Source: Valencia hispanica (taxonomy: Eukaryota > Chordata > Actinopteri > Cyprinodontiformes > Valenciidae). Taken from it: DNA of 64,000 bases. The stretch is taken from assembly GCA_963556495.2 (NCBI GenBank), contig OY747702.1:18431403-18495402 (forward strand). The letters are read 5' to 3'. Position numbers and translations under genes: made by a program. Shown here piece after piece: positions 27,060 through 36,367 of the stretch. The notes beneath the pieces are model-generated. The model had not been told where the DNA came from, searched no databases, and was given only the letters and a program-made list of their open reading frames with translations. Each line of letters begins with the position of its first letter. Within the stretch, counting starts at the first letter, position 1.

Positions 27060-27770
27060 CAGAGGTAGGACAAAGTCATTGTTTTGCAAGTCACAAGTAA
27101 GTCTCAAGTCTTTGTCCCGAGTCAAAGATGAGGCAAGTCCCGAGTCGAGTCAAAAGTCAAAGCCAACAACTCTCAAGTCGAGTCAAAAGTCCTGCCATTT
27201 TAGTTTCGAGTCATTTCAAGTCCTCTTACCACAGAAATACGTTTATACAAATCATGTATGTCTGTAAGATTTGTAATTATTTAAACCTATATTTATACAA
27301 TAACAATCAAATACAGTAAAAAACTGAAAATTTAATTTTCACAAAAAATGCTTGTATTTCAACAGCATATTGCACTAGAAGAATGCACAGCAGCTTCAGT
27401 CCTGTATTGTATTGACCTGATATTGCAAAACAGTTTAACTTTCAAATAGACATGTGTCCTTTTAACCTAAACTTTTTTAAACATGTCATCAATAAAATCC
27501 TCACCCCTCAAAACGATCACTTCTGAAAAACTGGACCAACCTGATAATATAATTGGAATGCTTCCATGGGGTGTAAAACATTTTCCCCCCAGTTTTCATG
27601 TCTCTCAAGTCAAAAGGCGCAAGTCCAAGTAAAGTCACGAGTCATTGATGTTAAAGTCCAAGTCGAGTAGCAAGTTTTTGTGCATTTTATCAAGTCGAGT
27701 CTGAAGTCATCAAATTCATGACTCGAGTCTGACTCGAGTCCAAGTCACATGACTCGAGTCCACACCTCCA
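27060..27770. mobile_element. Second hAT-type MITE with 8-bp target duplication
   Basis: CCTCAAAC flanks both sides (27052-27059 and 27771-27778). The left end is CAGAGGTAGGAC and the right end GTCCACACCTCCA, where two substitutions blur the inverted repeat. The body is packed with 'gactcgagtc'/'caagtcgagtc' words on both arms. Non-coding. Confidence 0.85.
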
Positions 27771-28299
27771 CCTCAAACTATCAAGCTAATGAGCACAGGC
27801 TTGAGCTCCAACAGATTTCAGAAATCCGCTGATATGGGGCTGTGACTTCCTCCCTTGTTGAATCCGGTGCTTAACTGTGGCGGGTTGGCTTCCACCCACC
27901 TCGCTCACTTTGTTTCTCCTCTATTCTAGAATTTCTTTAAAATTTGGGCATAAAGTGTTGCTTTTTGAGCTTGTTTAGCCTTCTTCGTGTTGTCAGACGG
28001 GTTCTGTTTAGGGGATTTCTTGATTACACAGTGCAGGCAGGTCTGTGTATGGCAAGTGAAATTTGACCAAAAACTGACATTTAATTTATGATTTAACAGG
28101 ATGAGCAATTATATTTCCACTTAGGGATAGGATAGCATGGATAGTTTTTTTTCTTTTTTAATAAATTAAATCATCATTTGATGTCTGATTTTTAAATTGG
28201 TTTGATGATCTGAAACATAAAAATGGGACACAAATGCAAAAGCAGACAAAATCTTTCAGGGGGGGGGGGGCTCTGTGTCTGTGCTTGTGTTTCATGCAG

Positions 28300-28438
28300 T
28301 GGTTCGAGGATTCTGGAAGGTTCTGATCATAGTCGGGTTGGTCTCAGCTCTGACTGGAGACTTGCTGCTGCTCTGTGGTGTTCCTTTTATCAGCAATAAA
28401 CTGTGCAAGCTGGGCGGGAGCCTTCCTCGTCGCTGCTG
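28300..28438 (+). pseudogene. tmem182: tmem182 exon 4 relic
   Basis: The acceptor is TGTTTCATGCAG. It encodes RGFWKVLIIVGLVSALTG, LLLLCGVPFISNKL and KLGGS, closely paralleling the RGFW, third membrane helix, C..PF.S and GGGS of TMEM182. An extra C at 28421-28422 shifts the last seven codons (SFLVAAG). The donor at 28439 is GTGAAA. This is the best preserved block. Confidence 0.75.
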
Positions 28439-28499
28439 GTGAAAAATCTGGACAACCGTACTGTATGCGCATACATACAAAACCCTGATGAGTTGAAAA

Positions 28500-28725
28500 G
28501 AAGACGCCATAGATCCAGAGCATCCTCCACATCAGACTGTCATACAACTACAGAGCGTCTTCAGTCAGAGGCTTCTTCAGATCTGCAGAGCGCTACAGGA
28601 GATCATCCCTACCCACAGCCATCAGCATCTACAACAAATCTTTGAAGGAACTTGCAAAATGAGTTACAACAACATTTAATTTCCCTTTGGGATTAATAAA
28701 GTCATTTTGAATTGAATTGAATTTG
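28500..28725 (+). mobile_element. Non-LTR retrotransposon 3' tail
   Basis: It ends 'tttccctttgggattaataa', then 'agtcattttgaattgaatt', a widespread fish LINE/SINE 3' end. The upstream piece (LQSEASSDLQSATGDH in one frame) looks like the last residues of a LINE ORF. It lies between tmem182 exons 4 and 5. Confidence 0.55.
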
Positions 28726-29034
28726 AATGTGTCAGGTTCTCTAGCGTCTGCAGGGTGAAATATATGTTGTCTCTTCTGAGGGAAGAGGAGAATGTTCAGA
28801 CACAAGCATATTGCCGCTTTGCCTGCAGTCAGCTGTTCAACTGGGTCACGTGACAAAACACATACCCCAACACAAAGAGCAGCAGATGTCTCTCTGCTCT
28901 TGTCATCTCTGTAACAACAGCAGGCGTAAACATTGCCGTCAGGGTACCAGTGGACATGAGCAGAAGCTGCATTCCTCTGTAATCACTGACAGAAATGATT
29001 GTCTCTATTTCGGTCTTTCTCTCTCTTCTCATGT

Positions 29035-29254
29035 CTTCTGCTGCGCGTTTCTGCTCTTTGTGCCGTGGATGGAGGTGGTGGATGCAGATGCAGAGGTTTT
29101 CATACTCGACGGCTTTTCTTTCGTGGTGGCTGCTGCTGGCATTCCTCTGGAGGTCTTATCTGGGCTGCTCTTCCTCCTGGTCAGCGAGCGGATGAGCTGT
29201 GTGACAGGCCAGAATGAGGAGAACCGGACAGACTTTCTCATAGTGCTGCAGTGA
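29035..29254 (+). pseudogene. tmem182: tmem182 exon 5 relic
   Basis: It encodes VFCCAFLLFVPWMEVVDADAE, then SFVVAAAGIPLEVLSGLLFL, then a short polar tail with stop at 29252-29254. This parallels the last helix pair of TMEM182, but about 16 residues between the helices are missing. The pyrimidine-rich tract before it ends in CATG instead of CAG, so no acceptor is present. Confidence 0.65.
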
Positions 29255-29869
29255 CACTCCAGCAGTTTGGAACATGCTGTGCCTTGCAGAACTAGTCAAA
29301 CTTTTTTGTTGTTGATCTTTTTCACATTTTTTTTCTCATTACAGCCACAAACACCAATGTATGTTTTTAGGAAAATGGGGGTAGGAGGTGGTACGTGTGT
29401 GACCCTTTTCCTGTGGGAAATGCGTAGTGAGAAGGCAGCATGGTTCTACTCAGCGCAACTCTGATATAAAAATAAAGCTGTGTAAAGAGCAATTATGATA
29501 GAGAGTTTATGAAATTTGAGTGTAACTTAGATATTATTCATTTACACTAACTAAAAATGCTGTTTTCTGTTTTGTTCTAAGTGTGTTTTTCACACAGGTA
29601 GATTATCGGGGGGGGCACCATCTTCTACCTAGATTTTCTGTACAAATAATTAACGCCAATTTATGCAATTAAGGTTTGCACAAATTGCTTTGGTGTTCCT
29701 GAGATTGGAGTTGTTATAAAACGGTAGAAGTCCACTTTGTTTCCACTGAGACTAACGAAGACGAAGAATCAAGACAAAATCAGCTGCAGACAAGATATTA
29801 ACTGTTGTTCAATATCGCTTTATACAAGTTCAGCTTTCAGCTTTAATTACATTCAAACTTTTAGATTGG
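29255..29869. other. tmem182 3' flank
   Basis: A short Tc1-like terminal piece lies near 29295-29365 (T-rich, 'ctcattacagccacaaacac'). The rest is unrecognised AT-rich sequence with a G run near 29610. Confidence 0.35.
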
Positions 29870-30270
29870 CTCATTCCAGTTTTGTGCAGGTGCACAATCT
29901 TGTCCCTGGTGTCCTTGGATATCTCTCTGGTCTTGGCCATGGTGGAGGTTGGAGTTTGACTGTTTGAAGGTGTGGAGAGGTGTCTTTATACAGATAACGC
30001 ATTCAAACAAGTGGAGGATAGAAGAGCTTCTTAAAGAAGGAGTAACAGGTCTGTGAAGGGACAGAATCTGTGCTTGTTTGTTGGTGCTAAATACTGATTT
30101 TCTGCACCATTGGACAAATAAATTCTTTAAAGATCATACAATGTGATTTCCTTGGGGTTTTTTTACATTCTATCTCTCACAGTTGAATGTACTTATAATA
30201 AAAATTACAGACCTCTCTCATATTTTTAAGTGGGGCAACTTGCACAAATCGGTGGCTGCCAAATACTGCA
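29870..30270 (-). mobile_element. Tc1-like terminal fragment
   Basis: It contains 'ccctggtgtccttggatatct', 'ctggtcttggccatggtgga', 'caaataaattctttaaagat' and 'agtggggcaacttgcacaaa', the terminal and N-terminal transposase words of one fish Tc1 family in minus orientation. A second copy of the same end lies at 60487-60845. Confidence 0.7.
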
Positions 30271-30520
30271 TGATGATGAGCTCCATAGGGGTTGGAAGGC
30301 CTCTTTGCCATCACCCTTATCTTTAGATTTTCTATCAGATTAAATTCGGGTCTCTGCTGGGACCACTCTATTACTATATACCTAAATCTGCCAAGGGTAT
30401 GAATGATTTTGGGCTTGATTGTACACCACCTTTATTTGTTCGTTTGTTTATTAAAAACGTAACTACAGTTTAGTTCTTTAAGAAGATGAAACCGGTGCTG
30501 TTCATGTCACCTAATTTTTT
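30270..30520 (-). mobile_element. Tc1/mariner remnant
   Basis: 'ggttggaaggcctctttgcc' and 'tctgctgggaccactctatt' are minus-strand transposase words of another Tc1/mariner family. Very short and decayed. Confidence 0.45.
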
Positions 30521-32180
30521 TAAAGAAATTTATAAAAAGAATAGCATATTTTTGCATTATGAAATTCAATAAAATTATATGAAAAAAATACCTGTTCAAA
30601 GACATTGCCCCTGATCAGCCAGTAGAGGGCGCTCCTGCTCTCTTCATGGACATACAAGCTGCAGCGATGAACCGCAAGGGAGCACTTGGTGGAAAGGAAA
30701 GTGAGGTGAAAGGCAGCGCGGAAAGGGAAGAGGAAGAGGAAGTGATTACTGGGCAGAGCGTTGAGTGAGAACCCTTTCTTGTTCAGTGACTGTAGCTTTT
30801 ACTCATCATTGTTGATTAACTCTCCTCTGTCATCCGGAACAACAGAAACACGACATCCCTTCATTTGAGGAAGACATGATCCTGCAACTTAACTGGAAGC
30901 AATTATGGATGTATTATATAGTAATGATTAACACCATGCATCTAAAATAATAGAGGGATTAAAAACAAACGCAGTTTAAAAAGAATGTAGCTTGTGTTTT
31001 AATGTAACTTCAGTCATAACATCAGGCTGGGGGTGAGGTTCCCTCCTACATGTGTTCTGTCAGACAGCAAACAGCAGGATGTGAACTCACTCTGCAGGCT
31101 AAATTAACCCTACGTGGACCCCTTGGCCCTCCATCCTTCGGAGCACCTGGACTGAATACTGGTGGGCTCTAATCCAGTCAAAGGGGGGGATACACTCGGC
31201 GAGAGCACTTTCTTTCCATTCTCTGACCCCCTAACTCCACTAGTGAGCCGATTACCTGCTCTGTGCGCGCGCGTGTGTTTGAGTTCCAGTCTGTCAAACC
31301 CGTGAGTGTGGGCTCTGTGTGTGTGTGTGTGTGTGTGTGCTTGCATGCTGTGGCCAGACGGACACAGTTTCTTGCAGATAAAAGCCTTTTCTCCTGTCAA
31401 AAATGACTGCCCTGATAAGAGCTGATATGGGAGAAAAGCAAGCCTTATAGCATCACTCTTCCTTTTTTTTTTGTTTCTTTTGTAAACCCCAAATCCCCAG
31501 GAACACACCCACCCTTCTCACCAAACACACAGAGAGCTAATCTCTGTCGGGGGTTCTAGTTGAGGTGCAGAAGGAGCAGGTGGAGGGATAAAGAAGAGTA
31601 GCCGTGTGGGTTTCTTCCTGCATTATTGTACAAATATAGATTTAAAAAAAGAACCTGTGTAGTCACTTTGAACACATTCCTTCTTCTCAGCCTCCTTCCA
31701 CACATACACTGGCAGACACACACAGTTCATGCAGACAGATTATGTCTGAGACAGTCAGCGCTCCTGCCTTCAATTAACCTCACAAAGACAGGATCACTTA
31801 CACGCTCATGATGCTGATAGCAGGAGGGAAGACACTGAGGACTCTGTGTGTGTGCTCGTGTGGAAGTGGCTGCACGCCTGTTCGTACAGCAACGCACAGC
31901 AACGCACAGCAACGCACAGCAACGCACAGCAACGCACAGCAATGACTGATACAACAGCGAACTTATTAGAGAAGGACATCATGTCATATCATTGGTCTTT
32001 GGAGAAATTATTTTTTTTGTTTTGTTTCTTCACGTCCAGAAACACATGCTCCTGAAAAGAGAGCCGACAACAAGAATTCAAATGTTCCAAGAAATGGCCA
32101 AAATAGGAACTCTCACTAACTTCAATGTGTTTTATAGAGATTTTAGGCAATGGACGAACGCAAAGCAATGTATCATTATG
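30520..32180. other. Mostly unique sequence with simple repeats
   Basis: No coding exon with matching splice sites was found. It holds (GT) runs near 31318-31340 and a 10-bp tandem repeat at 31890-31940. The long minus-strand frame at 31110-31508 spans the GT run and does not look like a protein. Confidence 0.4.
31890..31941 (+). repeat. 10-bp tandem repeat (AACGCACAGC)
   Basis: Five perfect units, with partial units on both sides. It makes a Thr/Ala/Gln-type open frame by chance. Confidence 0.9.
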
Positions 32181-32572
32181 AGGAGAAAAAAAAGGATGTA
32201 TTGTCTTCAACATTTGTTTTCCAATAGAAATCAGAAAAATGTGGTCCCTCTTTACTCTGATGTCCCTAAGCAAAATCCAGTACACTCAACTGTGTTCACA
32301 AGTAATTTAACTACTGAAGGCCTCAGAGAACAAACAGCATCATGGGGATCAAAGAACACAGCAGGTGGGTCAGGGAATAAGTTGTAGAGTAAGTTTAAAG
32401 CAAAAGGCAAGGTTATAAAACAAGGTTTAGACATCTCACAGAGCTCTGCTCAAGCCATCATCTGAAAACGTTCACCCAAACTAATAGGCTGGCCAAGGAG
32501 AGCATTATTCAGAGAAGCAGCCAGAAGACTATGGTAACTCTGGAGGAGCTGCTGAGAGCAGCTCCACATATA

Positions 32573-33964
32573 CAGTTGTGGCCAAAAGTTTTGAGAATGG
32601 CCAACAAATATTAGTTTTCACAAAGTTTGCTGCAAAACTGCTTTTAGATCTTTGTTTCAGTTGTTTCTGTGATGTACTGAAATATAATTACAAGCACTTT
32701 ATACGTTTCAAAGGCTTTTATTGACAATTACATGACATTTATGAAAAGAGTCAGTATTTGCAGTGTTGGCCCTTCTTTTTCAGGACCTCTGCAATTTGAC
32801 TGGGCATGCTCTCAATCAACTTCTGGGCCAAATTCTGACTGATAGCAACCCATTCTTTCATAATCACTTCTTGGAGTTTGTCAGAATTAGTGGGATTTTG
32901 TTTGTCCACCCGCCTCTTGAGGACTGACCACAAGTTCTCAATAGGATTAAGATCTGGGGAGTTTCCAGACCATGGACCCAAAATTTCAACGTTTTGGTCC
33001 CCGAGCCACTTAGTTATCACTTTTGCCTTATGGCACGGTGCTCCATCGTGCTGGAAAATGCATTGTTCTTCACCAAACTGTTGTTGGATTGTTGGAAGAA
33101 GTTGCTGTTGGAGGGTGTTTTGGTACCATTCTTTATTCATGGCTGTGTTTTTGGACAAAATTGTAAGTGAGCCCACTCCCTTGGATGAGAAGCAACCCCA
33201 CACATGAATGGTCTCAGGATGCTTTACTGTTGACATGACACAGGACTGATGGTAGCGCTCACCTTTTCTTCTCTGGACAAGCCTTTTTCCAGATGCCCCA
33301 AACAATCAGAAAGAGGCTTCATGGGAGAATATGACTTTGCCCCAGTCCTCAGCAGTCCATTCACCAGACTTTCTGCAGAAGATCAATCTGTCCCTGATGT
33401 TTTTTTTGGAAAGAAGTGGCTTCTTTGCGGATTCTTGACACCAGGCCATCTTCCAAAAGTCTTTGCCTCACTGTGCGTGCAGATGCGCTCACACCTGAAT
33501 GCTGCCATTCCTGAGCAAGCTCTGCACTGGTGGCACTCAAATCCCGCAGCTGAATCCTCTTTAGGAGACGATCCTGGCGCTTGCTGGACTTTCTTGGACG
33601 CCCTGAAGCCTTCTTAACAAGAATTGAACCTCTTTCCTTGAAGTTCTTGATAATCCTATAAATTGTTGATTTAGGTGCAATTTTAGTAGCCATAATATCC
33701 TTGCCTGTGAAGCCATTGTTATGCAACGCAATGATGGCTGCACGCGTTTCTTTGCAGGTCACCATGGTTAACAATGGAAGAGCAATGATTTCAAGCATCA
33801 CCCTCCTTTTAACATGTCAAGTCTGCCATTCTAACCCAATCAGCCTGACATAATGATCTCCAGCCTTGTGCTCGTCAACATTCTCACCTGAGTTAAAAAA
33901 CTTAAGCAGCAACTTTTCCAATTTCCAATATTTATGTAATTCTCAAAACCTTTGGCCACGACTG
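32573..33964 (-). mobile_element. Full-length Tc1/mariner element, DD35E spacing, inactive
   Basis: It is 1392 bp with inverted ends (CAGTTGTGGCCAAAAGTTTT left; CAGTCGTGGCCAAAGGTTTT on the other strand right) and TA on both sides (32571-32572, 33965-33966). It encodes a transposase on the minus strand with breaks. It sits inside an older Tc1 that resumes on both sides. Confidence 0.9.
32751..33801 (-). pseudogene. Tc1/mariner transposase, broken
   Basis: The N-terminal part (33801-33361) has a paired-type helix-turn-helix (GFTGKDIMATKIAPKSTIYR) and the GRPRK hook. The C-terminal part (33305-32751) has HVWGCFSS, the second catalytic Asp in FQHDGAP and the catalytic Glu in NPIENLW. I count 35 residues between that Asp and Glu, hence DD35E rather than the usual DD34E. 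The frame is lost between the two parts (about 33305-33361). There the first catalytic Asp of the family's IFSDES is His (IFSHEA) and a stop follows in place of Gln. It cannot be active. Confidence 0.8.
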
Positions 33965-34724
33965 TAGAACAGTGGTAAAAAGGTCGTTCTTGGGAAAAAG
34001 GAAACATAAGAACTTCTGTTTGCAGTTCGCCACATGCCCTGTAGGGTCAGGTAGGACAAAAAGCTAACTTTTTGTCTCACACGCAAATCGCAATAAACTC
34101 ACATGGTCTCATGGCAGCTTCATGCTTTTTGGATACTTTTCTACAGTGAGTAGAAGGAAACATGAATGGAGCTAAACACATGCAGGCGAATCCTCAAAAC
34201 AAACAAAAACAACTTCTAGCTGGACAACCACCAGAACCACACAGTGAGAGCTACAATGGAATGGTTCAGATGAAACCATATTCATGTGTTAGTCAAAGTC
34301 CAGACATTAATCCAATTAGATCTCTGACAAGACTTAAACATGGACTTTTGCAGACACTCTTTGCACACTCTGACTGAGATTGAACTATTTTGGAAAGAAG
34401 AATGAGCAAAGAGTCCACTTTCTAGACATGCAAAGCCAGTAGAGACATAGCTCACATGACTTGCATCAGAAATTCCAGCAAAACGGGATCCTAAAAAAAG
34501 GAGACTCAAAGGGGTTGAAAAATACACCACTCTATTCAGATTTTTACTAGCACAAATTTTGAAAACCATTTGGTCATTTTCCAACATTCACAAATAAACT
34601 CTACTTAGTGTTGGTTTAGCAGGTAAACAGCAAGTAAAATACACAGAAGTTTGTGGTTGCAAAGTCAGAAAATAGGAAAAAATAGTTCACAGGGAGTAAA
34701 TACTTTTGCAATGCACTATATGTA

Positions 34725-36106
34725 CTTATTTCACTCCAAAAAATGGTACAAAACATTGACTGTCTGTGCTTCCAAACATCTCCAGATCAATACAGTTCTT
34801 ATGAACAGCCATTATTATTAATATAAATAATACGATTATTAGGTAAAATTGACACGAGGACAATATGGAGTGGACAAACAAAAGATATCCATATAACTTT
34901 GACTCATCTCATCTCATCTTTCTGTTTTCTTGTGTTGTTATTTTCTACGTTACTGGTTCATATACAAAAACAAACACACACATTCTCCCCAGCTCCATGA
35001 TTTCTGCTGAACGACAGGAAGAGTAGAGGCAGAGGAGAGAGAGGGGGGGTTGTGCGATTAGTTTCAGGGTTCTAGGCCACTTGATTGGCAGCTGGCAGCA
35101 TATGGAGCTGTGAGGAAGGTTTGCCCACGCTCACTTCTGAGGAAACAAATATTTGCCTGAAGGAGAGCAAGCGAGAGGGAGAGAAAAAAATATTAATTAG
35201 TTTGCAGACGCACCGAGAGATAAAAGTAGGCAAGACGTACCCATCAAAAGGCTGCAGAGTTAGCTGCAAAATGGAAATTTTCCCCAAGTTGACAGATCCA
35301 GCAGGCTGCTAACAGAGCTGAGGGTAAGAACACATGTGAGCTGGGAAAACACTGAGGTGCACAAACAAAAAGAATCCAACACAGAGCCAGCATTAACATC
35401 TGCAGAGGTTCACACATTCTGAGTGAAATTAACATTTAGATGTAGATCTTTCACACCCCTATGACTGCCGAATTATTTCATGATCATAATCTCCAATCAA
35501 AAATGCAGTAGTTTGGATAAAGAATTGTCACACATGAGCAAGAACTGAATGCAAACACCGAATTACCAGTCAGAAAAAAAGTGAGAAAAAAAAATGTAAT
35601 TCAGATCTTTAAAAAAAGAAAAAGAATTATAATTTCTCCAATTGATACAATGTATTTCAAGCATATTGTCACAAAGAAGCCTAGGCTGTTTATTGCTGCA
35701 AAACAGATATTAGCAGCTTTGCAACTAAAAGAGAAACTACACATTTTATTTTGTCACTATGAGCTCTATGCTGTTCAATTTTACTAGCTAGTTTCCATAC
35801 CTAACAAAGACCAAAATAACTGCGAGTGTTGATACACTATGACTTTATAAAATAAACTAATGAAGACTTTATAGAGTTTTGTATTTAATACCACCCAACA
35901 ATAAGCTAATCATCAGATTACCTTGAAAAAGCATCTGTTTCTCATCTTATACGATGCTAATTAGCTAGGGAAAAAAGAAAAAATTATCAACCTTTTTTTA
36001 AAACTTTTAGACATAAAAAAATGTACAACAAACCCAAAAACTGGTAAAAGTTTGGCAAAAACATGATGTGCGCATATAGTATATCTCTGTGCTTATCAGT
36101 ATTTAC
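34725..36106. other. Unique non-coding sequence
   Basis: AT-rich. The block at about 35065-35310 is denser in non-repetitive motifs (e.g. TTGATTGGCAGCTGGCAGC, ATATTAATTAG) and could be conserved non-coding DNA. No exon-like structure. Confidence 0.3.
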
Positions 36107-36367
36107 CTGTAACCTCACTAACCCAGAGTCCTGTTCACATTGTACAAAGCTCAGATAATTGACCCTGTAATGGCGTGTGGTGTCCCCGCTATAAATGTTG
36201 AGAGGCTCGGCCACAGAAATGGATCCCCTGCTTTTCAGATGAAGCCTGAGGAGCTGGGGGATGCTGTCGCTCGGCCGGATGACACTTTCCCCTGTTTGCA
36301 GGATGGAGGAGAACTTAAAGCCAATCTGTCTCTGTGTGAAAAAGTCACTGACCCCCATGTGGCTGAG
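36107..36367 (-). other. Exon-like open block, unknown
   Basis: On the minus strand an open stretch of 87 codons is bounded by a good acceptor (TTGATCCTACAG) and a good donor (CAG then GTAAAT), phase 0 at both ends, so it would be a symmetric exon. The translation (GVSDFFTQRQIGFKFSSI, QLLRLHLKSRGSISVAE, NIYSGDTTRHYRVNYLS) is not low-complexity and not a repeat, but I do not recognise a family. No partner exon is visible. It could instead be conserved regulatory DNA that happens to be open. Confidence 0.3.

Larger units (their letters stand above)
25767..28265 (-). mobile_element. Degenerate Tc1-like transposon holding two nested MITEs (tmem182 intron 3)
   Basis: Minus-strand family words occur in order at 25838-25908 (ending at the target site of MITE 1), 26548-27051 ('tgaacactaaccttaactga' and downstream) and 27940-28250 ('tgttgctttttgagcttgttt', 'gacgggttctgttta', 'tgatgatctgaaacat'). 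Together they make one old Tc1 copy opened by the insertions at 25909-26547 and 27060-27770. No transposase frame survives. Confidence 0.65.
23363..29254 (+). pseudogene. tmem182: Decayed TMEM182 gene (exons 2-5 recognisable)
   Basis: TMEM182 is a four-pass, claudin-fold muscle membrane protein that binds integrin beta-1 and restrains myoblast fusion. Four blocks in order and on one strand match the family: 23363-23474 (HEG, then FFWRC in a shifted frame), 25609-25766, 28300-28438 (RGFWKVLIIVGLV, CGVPFISNKL) and about 29035-29254 (SFVVAAAGIPLEVLSGLLFL). The exon 3-4 phases agree. Lesions are an extra G in the G run at 23419-23422, a TAA at 25745-25747, an extra C at 28421-28422, no AG before the last block and about 16 residues missing from it. 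Exon 1 was not found. The match is to recalled human TMEM182, not a database hit. A living gene with assembly errors is possible but unlikely with this many breaks. Confidence 0.75.
32200..34719 (+). mobile_element. Old Tc1-like transposon interrupted by a younger Tc1
   Basis: Plus-strand family words run up to 32570 ('gaaggcctcagagaacaaac', 'ggctggccaaggagagcatt', 'tggtaactctggaggagctg') and resume at 33967 ('acttctgtttgcagttcgcc', 'agtcaaagtccagacattaa', 'tgcaaagccagtagagacat'), ending 'tacttttgcaatgcactata' near 34720. The right end is clear; the left end is not. No open frame. Confidence 0.75.

Noticed and set aside
31110..31508. 132-codon minus-strand frame
   Set aside because: It spans a GT repeat, has no recognisable domain and no matching splice sites.
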